Shown: in pieces, positions 26,059 to 34,490 of the stretch
Layout of the letters: every line of letters begins with the position of its first letter
Numbering within the stretch: the first letter of the stretch is position 1
Origin: CAYWPG01 sp964460035
GTDB taxonomy: Bacteria; Pseudomonadota; Gammaproteobacteria; Nitrococcales; AK92
Direction of reading: 5' to 3'
Length of the DNA: 55,780 nucleotides
Assembly (NCBI GenBank): GCA_964460035.1
Contig: CAYWPG010000023.1
Coordinates: 1-55,780 of the forward strand
Program-made: the position numbers and the translations under genes
Notes under the pieces: model-generated
Databases searched by the model: none
What the model saw: only the letters and a program-made list of their open reading frames with translations
Told to the model about the DNA's origin: nothing

Positions 26059-26757
26059 TCAGACGGCCGAGGCGGGACGCGGGGCCAGCAAGCGCAACAT
26101 GGCTTCGCCCACGCCCTTGGCCGAAGCTGGATTCTGGCCGGTCACCAGGCGCTCGCTGACGACCACTTGCGCCTGGAAGTTGGGTGCCGGCAGGTGGCGG
26201 GCGCCGCGTTCTTTGAGCGCATCGGCCAGTAGGAACGGCACAGTGTCGTGCAGGCCGACAGCGCGCTCTTCGTCGTTGGTGAAGGCGGCCACATCTTTGC
26301 CGTCGACCAGATAACGCCCGTCGGAGAGCTTGATGTTGACCAGGCCTGCCGGACCGTGGCACACCGCCGCGACCACGCCGCCGCGCTCATAAATGCGCGC
26401 CGCGATCGCGGCCAGTTCGGCGTTGTCGGGCAAGTCCCACATCGTCGCGTGGCCGCCCGCGTAGAAGATTGCGGCGTAGGCATCGGGGTTGACCTGCGCC
26501 GGTGCCAGTGTGTTCTCAGTAGCGCCACGCAGCGCTGGGTCGTTCCAGAAAGCGGCGTTGATCGGGTCCTCCAAGTCGAAGCCGTCCACATGAGTTTTGC
26601 CGCCCTTGGGGCTGACAAAATCAATGGCGTATCCGGCCTCTGCCAGCACACGGTGCGGATGGCTGACTTCGGATAGGTAAAAGCCGCTGGGGGGCGCCTC
26701 GCTGCCGGCGGGGCCTTTGCGGTCGTGACTGGTCAGGACGAAAAGAATACGTTGCAT
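26059..26757 (-). CDS. DJ-1/PfpI (Hsp31-like) type 1 glutamine amidotransferase domain protein
   Basis: This 232-residue protein has the nucleophile elbow AVCHGPAGL with Cys133 and His134, and Glu30 in YLSEVSHP, as in Hsp31/glyoxalase III enzymes. FYAGGHATMWDLP forms the oxyanion side. Family members convert methylglyoxal to lactate or repair glycated proteins. ATG at 26757 is preceded by AGGAG. The frame is open further upstream, but that would cross the shared promoter region. It is transcribed divergently from a LysR regulator 114 bp away, which probably controls it in response to an electrophile. Confidence 0.9.
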   Translation of the reverse strand: MQRILFVLTSHDRKGPAGSEAPPSGFYLSEVSHPHRVLAEAGYAIDFVSPKGGKTHVDGFDLEDPINAAFWNDPALRGATENTLAPAQVNPDAYAAIFYAGGHATMWDLPDNAELAAIAARIYERGGVVAAVCHGPAGLVNIKLSDGRYLVDGKDVAAFTNDEERAVGLHDTVPFLLADALKERGARHLPAPNFQAQVVVSERLVTGQNPASAKGVGEAMLRLLAPRPASAV

Positions 26758-26871
26758 AGCGCGATCTCCTGGTTGACCGGGCCGACGATGGCCGCGAAAC
26801 GCTATTCTTGTGTTGTCTGTTTCTCCTAGAAACCACCAAAATCGACAATCACTTTCCGAGAATCGAACCAA
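26758..26871. promoter_or_regulatory. Divergent DJ-1/LysR promoter region
   Basis: This 114-bp gap between oppositely transcribed genes must carry both promoters and the LysR sites. The AT-richer part at 26800-26850 is the likely core. I cannot define the operator sequence by eye. Confidence 0.4.
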
Positions 26872-27792
26872 ATGCCTGTGCCCAATCTAGATGACCTCGC
26901 GCTCTTCGTGCGCGTGGCGGAGCAGGGCAGTTTCTCCGCCGCCGCGCGCAGCCTGCATCTGACGCCCAAGCTCGTCAGCGCGCGCATTGCGCGGCTGGAG
27001 CGGGCATTGGGCGCCAGCCTGTTTGAGCGCAACACGCGCCACCTGCGCATCACCGAGGAAGGGCGGGCCATTGTCCTGCGGGCGCGGGTGGCGTTGGCGG
27101 TGTTGGAGGAAATACAGGAGCTGGCGAGCGGCGGCAGCGGGGAACTCAGCGGCACCCTGCGCGTGACGGCGCCGGCGCCGTTCGGGCGCAAGTACGTCGC
27201 GGCGGCCATCGCCGATTTCCGCCGCTTGCATCCGGGGGTGGGGTTCGATTTGCGGCTCTCCGATCAGGTACAGGACCTCTATGCCGGCGACTTCGATTTG
27301 GCCATACGGCTAGGAGAACTGGCCGATTCGCGGCTGATCGCCCAGCGTATTGCCGACAATCGCCGCATCCTGGTCGCAGCGCCGGCCTATCTGGCCGAGC
27401 ATGGCCGGCCGCAGACGCCGGAGGACTTGGCCACGCATCACTGCTTGGTTTTCGCGTATCCAGGCCTGCGGCAGAACACTTGGTCCTTGCGCAAGGGGCG
27501 GCGCGAGAAGTCCGTAGTCGTCAACGGCACGTTGTACAGCGACAACGGCGACGTGCTGCGTGCATGGTGCCTGGCCGGCCTGGGCATCTCGCTGCGCGAG
27601 ACCTGGGACGTCCATGAGGAATTGCGCGATGGCCGGCTGCAACGGGTGCTGCCCGAGTGGGAGGCCTCGCCTTCCAAGATCAGCCTGGTGCGGGCACGCC
27701 GAGAGCCGGTGCCGCGGCGGCTGGCCGCCTTCATGGATTTTCTGCTGGCACGCTGGCGCGATGCCCCTTGGGATGATGGCCTGTTTGCCTGA
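26872..27792 (+). CDS. LysR family transcriptional regulator
   Basis: This 306-residue regulator has an N-terminal winged helix-turn-helix (residues about 3-62, FSAAARSLHLTPKLVSARIARLERALGASLFERNTRHLRIT). A two-lobed inducer-binding domain of about 90-295 follows, containing GDFDLAIRLGELADSRLIAQRI and DVLRAWCLAGLGISLRETWDV, the pattern of the CrgA/DsdC-like subgroup. Its divergent neighbour is the DJ-1 family gene, the probable target. LysR proteins usually also repress themselves. Confidence 0.94.
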   Translation: MPVPNLDDLALFVRVAEQGSFSAAARSLHLTPKLVSARIARLERALGASLFERNTRHLRITEEGRAIVLRARVALAVLEEIQELASGGSGELSGTLRVTAPAPFGRKYVAAAIADFRRLHPGVGFDLRLSDQVQDLYAGDFDLAIRLGELADSRLIAQRIADNRRILVAAPAYLAEHGRPQTPEDLATHHCLVFAYPGLRQNTWSLRKGRREKSVVVNGTLYSDNGDVLRAWCLAGLGISLRETWDVHEELRDGRLQRVLPEWEASPSKISLVRARREPVPRRLAAFMDFLLARWRDAPWDDGLFA

Positions 27793-27952
27793 AGTCTGGG
27801 GGCATTAGATTTCGGCTGCGGGGCCGCGGGAGAAAACCATGCGAGGATGGGCAGGTCGAGGCGAATATGGATGATCATGCAGGCTCGCAGGTGAGGCGGT
27901 GGCGGTCGAAGCGGCCATGCGAGCATTCTCTTGGCGCCAGGGGGAGCACTTT

Positions 27953-28528
27953 ATGAAGACTCAGTACTACACCGCGAGTAGTCTGGATGGGTTCATCGCC
28001 ACCGAAGATGACAGCCTGGACTGGCTGTTCCCGCTGAGCGATCTGGATAGCTCCAGCTATCCGGAGTTCATAGCCGGCGTTGGCGCGCTGGCAATGGGGT
28101 CGGCCACCTACGAGTGGATGGTGCGCAATGCCGATAAGGTGATGGCAGAAACCGGCTCACCCTGGCCGTACACACAGCCCGCCTGGGTTTTTTCGACGCG
28201 TGAGCTGCCAAGGATAGACGGTGTGGACATTCGCCTCGTCAATGGCGATGTGCGGCCGGTCCACGCGGAGATGCGAGCCGCGGCCGGCGGCAAGAATATT
28301 TGGATCGTCGGCGGGGGGGACTTGGCCGGGCAGTTCTTCGATGCCGGGCTGCTGGAGGAGCTGATCGTGCAGATCGGCTCGGCCACGCTGGGCAGTGGCA
28401 AGCCGCTGTTCCCTCGCAGGGTATTGAGCCCGGTGCTGCGCTTGGTTTCGGTTCGGCACATGGGAGCGGGTATGGCGGAGCTGCGTTATGAAGTGCGCGC
28501 GGCTGATCGAGACAGGGCGCGCGACTGA
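27953..28528 (+). CDS. Dihydrofolate reductase family protein (RibD C-terminal-like)
   Basis: This 191-residue protein has the DHFR/RibD reductase fold. TQYYTASSLDGFIATEDDSLDW opens it, GVGALAMGSATYEWM and KNIWIVGGGDLAGQFFDAGLLEEL form the NADPH-binding part. Such stand-alone proteins (YwjB/YyaP type) are common and mostly lack a defined substrate. Real dihydrofolate reductase is unlikely, as folate-binding residues are not evident. ATG at 27953 follows GGGGGAG. It opens a run of three small enzymes in the same direction. Confidence 0.88.
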   Translation: MKTQYYTASSLDGFIATEDDSLDWLFPLSDLDSSSYPEFIAGVGALAMGSATYEWMVRNADKVMAETGSPWPYTQPAWVFSTRELPRIDGVDIRLVNGDVRPVHAEMRAAAGGKNIWIVGGGDLAGQFFDAGLLEELIVQIGSATLGSGKPLFPRRVLSPVLRLVSVRHMGAGMAELRYEVRAADRDRARD

Positions 28529-28653
28529 GAAGAGTGCTCCAAGCGCCGGGTTCGTTTCTCTTATCCATTGAGGTCCACTAGGGCATGGCGCGGTGCCAAC
28601 CGCTCGCAACGGCGGCAGTGACATGGCCCCGGTGTCCGTTGACGGAGGCAGCA

Positions 28654-29295
28654 ATGTACGGTCCCGATCCAACCGACAAGCATCCGATGGAAGGCTTTCC
28701 TCAGGTGTGCTTTATCAAGAACACGGTGAAGAACCCCAACATTATCGTGGGCGATTACACGTATTACGACGACCCGGAGGATTCGGAGAATTTCGAGCGC
28801 AATGTGCTGTATCACTACCCGTTCATGGGAGACAAGCTGATCATCGGCAAGTTCTGCGCCATTGCCCGCGGCGCCAAGTTCATCATGAACGGCGCCAATC
28901 ACAAGCTATCCGGCATCTCCACTTATCCGTTCCAGATCTTCGGCAAGGGCTGGGAGAAGGTCATGCCCGGCATGGAAGAGCTGCCGTACAAGGGAGATAC
29001 GGTGATCGGGAACGATGTCTGGATAGGCTATGATGCGCTGATCATGCCGGGTGTGAAGATAGGCAACGGGGCCATCGTGTCCGCGCGGGCGGTGGTGGCC
29101 AGCGATGTGCCTGCTTACACGGTGGTAGGCGGCAATCCGGCCAAGCCTATCAAGCAGCGCTTCTCGCCCGAGGTCGTCGAGCTGCTGGAGGCCATCGCGT
29201 GGTGGGATTGGCCGGTGGAGAAGATAAGCCGCCATCTGGACGTGATCGTCTCGGGCGATGTGGAGGCGCTGCGAGCATGCGCGGCGGATCTCTAG
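28654..29295 (+). CDS. Vat-type streptogramin A/xenobiotic O-acetyltransferase
   Basis: This 213-residue left-handed beta-helix (hexapeptide repeat) enzyme matches Vat proteins along its whole length: MYGPDPTDKHPMEG, LYHYPFMGDKLIIGKFCAIA, MNGANHKLSG with catalytic His83, WEKVMPGMEELPYKGDT, IGNDVWIGYDALIMPGV and GGNPAKPIKQRF. Vat enzymes acetylate virginiamycin M-type streptogramins with acetyl-CoA. Chromosomal homologues in Gram-negatives are common, and many have unknown natural substrates. The start is fixed by GGAGG six bases upstream. It is followed by a GNAT gene. Confidence 0.92.
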   Translation: MYGPDPTDKHPMEGFPQVCFIKNTVKNPNIIVGDYTYYDDPEDSENFERNVLYHYPFMGDKLIIGKFCAIARGAKFIMNGANHKLSGISTYPFQIFGKGWEKVMPGMEELPYKGDTVIGNDVWIGYDALIMPGVKIGNGAIVSARAVVASDVPAYTVVGGNPAKPIKQRFSPEVVELLEAIAWWDWPVEKISRHLDVIVSGDVEALRACAADL

Positions 29296-29382
29296 CGAGG
29301 CGGCAGGTTCGGGGGGCATAAGGTCCGCCGCTGAGGAGGCACCGCTATAGCGGCCATGAGAGCCTGGTAAGGAGCTTGCACC

Positions 29383-29889
29383 ATGAGCGTCAGGATTCGC
29401 AGCGAGGAGCCGTCGGATGCGGGGGAGATAGAAGCGCTGATCATCACCGCTTTCCGCGCTGCGGCGCATGGCAATCCTACCGAGCATTTCATCGTCAGTG
29501 CGTTGCGGGAGGCCGGCCAGTTGGCCGTTTCTCTGGTTGCCGAGGACGACGGCGCTATCGTCGGCCATGTGGCCGTATCGCCGGTATCGGTTTCCAGTGG
29601 CGCTGCCGGATGGTATGGCCTGGGACCGCTCTCGGTAGCGCCGGAACGCCAAGGGCAAGGCATTGGCAGCGAGCTGGCGAGGCAGGCACTGGCGCAACTG
29701 CGCCGGCAGGGCGCAGCGGGATGCGTAGTACTGGGAGAGCCGGGTTTCTACGGCCGATTTGGATTCCGTGCCGAGCCTGCGTTGGTGCTGCCCGATGTTC
29801 CGCCGCGTTATTTTCAAGCCGTCGCCTTTGGCGGCGGGGTGCCAAAGGGCAGCGTGTCCTACCACCCAGCGTTCAATGCCGCGGGCTGA
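29383..29889 (+). CDS. GNAT family N-acetyltransferase (YhbS-like)
   Basis: This 168-residue acetyltransferase has the acetyl-CoA loop RQGQGIGSELARQALAQLR preceded by GLGPLSVAPE, and the late GEPGFYGRFGFR, typical of the YhbS group. The N-terminus RIRSEEPSDAGEIEALIITAF is a standard GNAT start. ATG at 29383 follows AAGGAG. The substrate is unknown. It lies 87 bp after the Vat-type gene and may be co-transcribed. Confidence 0.92.
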   Translation: MSVRIRSEEPSDAGEIEALIITAFRAAAHGNPTEHFIVSALREAGQLAVSLVAEDDGAIVGHVAVSPVSVSSGAAGWYGLGPLSVAPERQGQGIGSELARQALAQLRRQGAAGCVVLGEPGFYGRFGFRAEPALVLPDVPPRYFQAVAFGGGVPKGSVSYHPAFNAAG

Positions 29890-29966
29890 TCGGCGTCCCG
29901 GTCCGTTGCCTGTGCGCTGGCCGCTTAGGGCAGGGCGCTGCAGCCAGGCCTCGGGCGTGCCGACGA

Positions 29967-31967
29967 TCAGGCACGGGCCGCGGATTCGGAGAGGCCGCCC
30001 ACGAGCGCTCGCAAGCGCTCGCTCAGACTCAGCAGCTCGCCGCTGGCTTTGGCGCTGTGCGCGGCGCCGATAGCGGTGTCCTCGGTCAGTTGGCGGATGT
30101 TCTCGATGCGAGCAAACACCTCGCGGCTGGCCTGACTCTGCTCTTCGGCAGCGCGCGCAACCTGGCTGTTCATGCTGTCTATCGCGCTCACCGCGCGGGT
30201 GACGCGCTCGAACGCAGCGCCTGCCGCCGCCGCCCGCTGAACGGCCGTCTCGCCGCGGGCGACGCCATCGGCCATGGTATCGACCGCAGCATTCATGGTT
30301 TGCTGCAGCTCGGCGATCTGCGCTTCGATACGGCCGGCGGCCTGTCCTGCCCGTTGCGCCAGATCGCGCACTTCTCCGGCCACCACGGCAAAGCCGCGTC
30401 CGTTCTCGCCGGCTCGTGCCGCTTCTATGGCGGCGTTGAGGGCGAGCAGATTGGTCTGGGCCGCGACCGCCGAGATGGTATCGGCTATGTCGGCAATGGC
30501 CACGGCATCCTCGCTGAGCTGGGTGATGGCATCCCGGGCCTGGCCGACGGTGCGTACCAGCATGTGCAAGGCGTTCACGGATTCCGCCACGGTGGATGCG
30601 CCTTCGCGTGCCTCGCGATAAGCCACCGAGGCGCCTTCGGCGGCGTCCGCCGCATAGCGGGCAACGGTCTCTATGGAGGTCGCTAGCTGCTCCATTGCGG
30701 TTACCGCCTGATCGAGCTCGCTGCGCTGGCTTTGCATATCGTTGCCGGTGCGCACAGTGGCCTCCGACAGCCCGGTGGCCGCTTCCTCCAGGCCGCTGGC
30801 CTCACGTTTGAGCGTCGCGGTCACATCGGCCAGCGTGGCGATGAAATGGTTGACGCTGGCGGCCAGTTCGGCCGCCTCGTCGCGGCCGGACACCTGAACT
30901 CTTTGCGAGAGGTCGGCATTGCCCCGATGCAGGTCTGCCGACAGTCGCTTCATGAATTCGTTGAGCAGAATGATGGGGCGCAGATAACTGCGGGTTATCG
31001 CCCAGGTCAGGCCCAGTCCGACCAGCAACGATAGCGCTAGCAGCGTCCACAACAGCCACCGCGTGGCCGTGGTGTCCGCATGGGTGCGGGCGTTCATGTC
31101 GGCGATGGAGGCGAAGGTCAGCGACTGCAGGGTTTCGGCATCGTCGGTGAGCCGGGCGGCCAGCTCGGCCAGTTTGCCCTGGATCAGTTGGTCGCTCTCG
31201 TGATGCAGCCGGGTCATTTCGTCGAAGGCAGAGGCGATCGCTGCCCAGTGAGCGAGCACATCCTCGACTTCCATCCGTACTGCATCCGAGTAGGCAAGAG
31301 CCAGCAGTGTCTGCAGCAAGGCTTCGACCTCGGCCACTCGCTGTCGTGCCAGCGCTCCGATCGATGCATCCTGATTGGCGACGAATCGTTGCATGTGTAC
31401 TTGAGCCGTCAGCAGGGCCCGCAATGTTTGTCCGCCTATATCCGCAAAAGCGCTCTCGTCGCGCGCGAATGCCTGCTGAACCGCCGCGGTCAGCTGTGCC
31501 GCCGCCGCCTCGCCGCGCGGGCCTAACACCTCGCGGTCCAACTCCCGGATGTCCAGCCGGGCTCGCATCACCTGACTGCGGAACATCTCGGTGTACTCCC
31601 GGTGCAAGGCTTGCAGCGCGTCGACCTGCGCGAGCCAGTCGGGGTCGGCGACCGTATCCCGCGCTCGCGTCAGCGCGTCTTGCACGGCTAGATTTTGCGC
31701 TTGCCAGAGCTGCGCGCGCTGCTCTTCGACTCGGGTCAGGAAACCGTCCACTGCTAAGCGTTCGCGATACAGGTCGCGCAGGACGCGTTGCGCTGCATCG
31801 GCGCCCGGTGTGAGCTCCTGCTCGACGCGGCGTAGCCTAAGTTCCAGGCGTTCGAGCACGTCAGCCGAGAACAAGCCCGTGCCGAGCAAGAAGATCAGCA
31901 GCAGCAGAGGGGTGGCGAGCGCCTTGCGCATGATGCGGGAGCGTTCCCGTTGCGGCCTGGGAGCCAT
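29967..31967 (-). CDS. Methyl-accepting chemotaxis protein
   Basis: This 666-residue transmembrane chemoreceptor has TM1 at about residues 15-33, a long helical periplasmic sensor of about 35-300 and TM2 at about 302-325 (WLLWTLLALSLLVGLGLTWA). A HAMP domain and a signalling coiled coil follow. The hairpin tip NAAIEAARAGENGRGFAVVA binds CheA/CheW. No C-terminal CheR/CheB tether pentapeptide is seen. The start could be MRKAL at 31931. No che genes are near. The ligand is unknown. Confidence 0.93.
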   Translation of the reverse strand: MAPRPQRERSRIMRKALATPLLLLIFLLGTGLFSADVLERLELRLRRVEQELTPGADAAQRVLRDLYRERLAVDGFLTRVEEQRAQLWQAQNLAVQDALTRARDTVADPDWLAQVDALQALHREYTEMFRSQVMRARLDIRELDREVLGPRGEAAAAQLTAAVQQAFARDESAFADIGGQTLRALLTAQVHMQRFVANQDASIGALARQRVAEVEALLQTLLALAYSDAVRMEVEDVLAHWAAIASAFDEMTRLHHESDQLIQGKLAELAARLTDDAETLQSLTFASIADMNARTHADTTATRWLLWTLLALSLLVGLGLTWAITRSYLRPIILLNEFMKRLSADLHRGNADLSQRVQVSGRDEAAELAASVNHFIATLADVTATLKREASGLEEAATGLSEATVRTGNDMQSQRSELDQAVTAMEQLATSIETVARYAADAAEGASVAYREAREGASTVAESVNALHMLVRTVGQARDAITQLSEDAVAIADIADTISAVAAQTNLLALNAAIEAARAGENGRGFAVVAGEVRDLAQRAGQAAGRIEAQIAELQQTMNAAVDTMADGVARGETAVQRAAAAGAAFERVTRAVSAIDSMNSQVARAAEEQSQASREVFARIENIRQLTEDTAIGAAHSAKASGELLSLSERLRALVGGLSESAARA

Positions 31968-32302
31968 GATCGATATTGCCCTTGTGTTCCCGTGAGCCGC
32001 GAGGATAGGAAGTCACTATGACAGTACGATGACAACGGCCGCTCGGGAGCTTCGCCCGTGCAGGGCACGGTGCTAATAAGAGAGGCTCCGCAAGGGCTTG
32101 TGTCGCGGGAGCGGCGCGAAAACCAGTCCGAATTGGACGTGTCCGGCGCCCCGTTACGAAGGAGGGAAGTCCCGTTGTGCGCCGCAATAAGCCGGCTCCG
32201 AGAATGCCGACTGGCAGGAATCGGGCTTTGAATCGCAGCGGCGATAGCCTGGTGGCCGCAGCCACTTCCCTGATCGCGCGGTTACTCTAGTGCGACCCGG
32301 CG
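31968..32302. other. Non-coding gap between chemoreceptor and GntR gene
   Basis: I see no recognisable gene, tRNA or clear terminator here. Confidence 0.5.
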
Positions 32303-32986
32303 CTATTGCGGCAGTGAAGCCAGCACATCGGCAAAGGAGTTTCCGCCCTTGGAGATATGGTTTTCCATAGCCGCGCTGGCATCGTTTTCGTCGCCGGCGA
32401 GAATCGCGTTGAGCACCGCTTCATGCTCCAGCGCGGACGAGCGCATGCGTGTCAACGAGAAGAGTTGATGGCGCCGTACCCTCGTCAGCCGTTCTCGCAG
32501 ACGCCGGATTTCCTTGGCCAGAACCTCGTTATGAGCGGCGGCGTAAATGGTCTCGTGGAAACGGCTGTTCGCCTCTTTGTAGGCTTCTTCGTCGCCTGCC
32601 AAGGCGGCCTGTTTGCAGCTCTCCAGGGCATCGATCAGCTGCTGCATTTGATCCGGCCGCACACGGCGGACGCACAGTCTGGCGGCCAGCGCTTCCAGCG
32701 CGATCAGTACCTCGATCATACCGATGTACTCGCGGGTCGTTACCGCCTTGACCACGGCGCCACGACGTGGAAGCAGCTCGACGATTCCTTCCAAGGACAT
32801 TTGCAGCAGCGCCTCGCGCGCGGGTGTGCGGGATACACCGAACCGGTCGGCAATCAGTTGCTCGTCTATCCGTGCGCCGACACGCAGCGTGCCGCTCATG
32901 ATTTCTTCGGTTAGCGTTGCGCGAATCTGCTCACTTAGCTTGCCACGCGCTTTTCTCTTAGCTCGACTCATCGCCTCATTGCTCAA
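32303..32986 (-). CDS. GntR family regulator, FCD subfamily
   Basis: This regulator has about 227 residues. The N-terminal winged helix contains GTLRVGARIDEQLIADRFGVSRTPAREALLQM, the GntR signature. The all-helical FCD domain (about 95-220) shows EALAARL, NSRFHETIYAAAHNEVL and HEAVLNAILAGD, whose Asp/His residues bind a metal and an organic-acid ligand in the family. I chose TTG at 32986 because AGGAG lies six bases upstream; ATG at 32971 or GTG at 33010 are alternatives. It is divergent from the transport/CoA operon at 33552 and probably represses it until the acid or its CoA ester is present. Confidence 0.9.
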   Translation of the reverse strand: MSNEAMSRAKRKARGKLSEQIRATLTEEIMSGTLRVGARIDEQLIADRFGVSRTPAREALLQMSLEGIVELLPRRGAVVKAVTTREYIGMIEVLIALEALAARLCVRRVRPDQMQQLIDALESCKQAALAGDEEAYKEANSRFHETIYAAAHNEVLAKEIRRLRERLTRVRRHQLFSLTRMRSSALEHEAVLNAILAGDENDASAAMENHISKGGNSFADVLASLPQ

Positions 32987-33293
32987 TTGGAACTCCTGGG
33001 CCTTTGTCACCCCTGTTTCGCGCTTGCGTCGGCGCTGTGCGTTCGGGCCGTTCTGGGTAGCGCGCGCAGTGCCAATCCTATGCGATTCGGGCGTAACGCG
33101 GGGCAGCTCCGCTTTGCTTTTCGCGGGCCCTACTCGCTTTCCTCGCTGTGCATACCTTCAGGCCCGGTGCAGACGAGTTATGGGCAAGGTCCGACAACAG
33201 GAACCTCTGCTCCCCCGGGGCCGCCCGTATAGTACGCCATCTGGTGGCGTTGCCGCACAAACATAAGCTCCGATCAGGTTTGTGACGGACTAC

Positions 33294-33322
33294 CGTATAC
33301 ATGATCGCATGTAATGTATACG
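33294..33322. promoter_or_regulatory. Operator O1, perfect inverted repeat
   Basis: CGTATACAT (33294-33302), 11 bp, then ATGTATACG (33314-33322): 9-bp perfect arms. The GTATAC core resembles known FCD-GntR half-sites. It lies between the GntR gene and the operon it faces. A second copy of the same design is 167 bp away. Confidence 0.75.
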
Positions 33323-33460
33323 TCGAAGTCTGGCCGGTAAGAGCGGTGATTATCAAGTCAAATCCTTTTATATCATGTACTTACGGCCTTTTGGGGCCGG
33401 TGCAGACGGGTGGTGGCCACAAGCATGTCATCGCGTCTGCGTATGTTTTTGGCATCTATG

Positions 33461-33489
33461 CGTATACATAAGTATTGACGATGGATACG
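33461..33489. promoter_or_regulatory. Operator O2, inverted repeat over the operon promoter
   Basis: CGTATACAT (33461-33469), 11 bp, then ATGGATACG (33481-33489): the same arms and spacing as O1 with one mismatch. It overlaps the putative -35 box, so a bound repressor would block RNA polymerase. Confidence 0.75.
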
Positions 33490-33504
33490 TAACTGAGGGA
33501 TAGT
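33475..33504 (+). promoter_or_regulatory. Likely promoter of the CoA/ABC operon
   Basis: TTGACG (33475-33480), 18 bp, GATAGT (33499-33504). The -35 is close to consensus and the -10 matches four of six bases. The operon start codon is 47 bp downstream, preceded by AGGAGGAGG. Confidence 0.5.
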
Positions 33505-33551
33505 GCCAGGGCTTGCATGACTGCCAGTGTCAATAGGAGGAGGTCAAGGTT

Positions 33552-34385
33552 ATGGCGACTACTGCAGAGTCCAAGTCGGTACAGGACGCTCAGCAGAACG
33601 AGAGCACGCCGATTCTGACCATTAACGGTGCGAGAGCCGATATCCGTCTCAACCGTCCGAGCGTACGCAACCGCCTGCATCCGGAAGACGTTGCCACGCT
33701 CTGCGAGATGTTCGAGCAGATCAACGCGAACCCGGAGATCCGGGTGCTGGTGCTGACCGGCACTGGGCGGGTGTTCAGCTCCGGTTTCCACTTGGGCGAG
33801 CTGCAGCGTAAGCGGCAGAGCCTGGACGATCCGTCGGTACGCACCGAGGGCCCGGCGATCGATTTCGGCGCCATGACGATGGCCTTGGAGAACCTGCGGG
33901 TCCCGACCATTTGCCGCCTGAACGGCAGCGTCTACGGCGGGGCGACCGACCTTGCGGTGAGCTGCGATTTCCGTATCGGGGTGCGCGGCAGTGAGATGTT
34001 CATGCCGGCGTCGCGCCTTGGACTGCACTACTACCCGGAGGGGCTGGTCCGCTGGTCCAAGCGGCTGGGTACGGAGGCTGCGCGCAAGCTCTTCCTCACC
34101 TCGAAGACGATCAGCGCCGAAGAGATGCTGCGCATCGGCTATCTCACCGAGCTGGTGGAGCCTGAAGACCTGGACCGCACCGTCGACGAGTGGGCGGAGA
34201 CCCTGATGTCGGTGGCTCCCCAGGCCACGCAGGACATGAAGCGTTCGCTGAACGAAATCGCCCGTGGCGAGTACAACCGCGAAGTGGTTGCGCAGCGCCA
34301 CGCCGCTAGCCTGGCCAGCGAAGACATTCGCGAAGGGCTGGCTGCCTGGCACGAGAAGCGCCGCCCGGTCTTCACCGGTCGCTAA
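33552..34385 (+). CDS. Enoyl-CoA hydratase/isomerase family protein
   Basis: First gene of the operon, 277 residues with the crotonase fold. The oxyanion hole is formed by RVFSSGFHLGEL and NGSVYGGATDLAVSCDF. By alignment with rat hydratase, the two catalytic Glu positions are Asp133 (GGATD for GGGCE) and Ala153 (MPASRLG for QPEILLG). Ordinary syn-hydration is therefore doubtful; isomerisation, hydrolysis or decarboxylation of a CoA ester are other crotonase reactions. A very strong AGGAGGAGG precedes the ATG. The operon's CoA-transferase would form its substrate. Direct control by the GntR protein is likely. Confidence 0.88.
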   Translation: MATTAESKSVQDAQQNESTPILTINGARADIRLNRPSVRNRLHPEDVATLCEMFEQINANPEIRVLVLTGTGRVFSSGFHLGELQRKRQSLDDPSVRTEGPAIDFGAMTMALENLRVPTICRLNGSVYGGATDLAVSCDFRIGVRGSEMFMPASRLGLHYYPEGLVRWSKRLGTEAARKLFLTSKTISAEEMLRIGYLTELVEPEDLDRTVDEWAETLMSVAPQATQDMKRSLNEIARGEYNREVVAQRHAASLASEDIREGLAAWHEKRRPVFTGR

Positions 34386-34490
34386 GCTGATCGGCGCCCC
34401 GGCCCGCTGGGCTCGGGGCGCATGTACCACCGGCATGCACTGCCAGTTTGAAACCGGTGCAGGTGGTCTGCATCGCTGAGGAGAGTCCTA

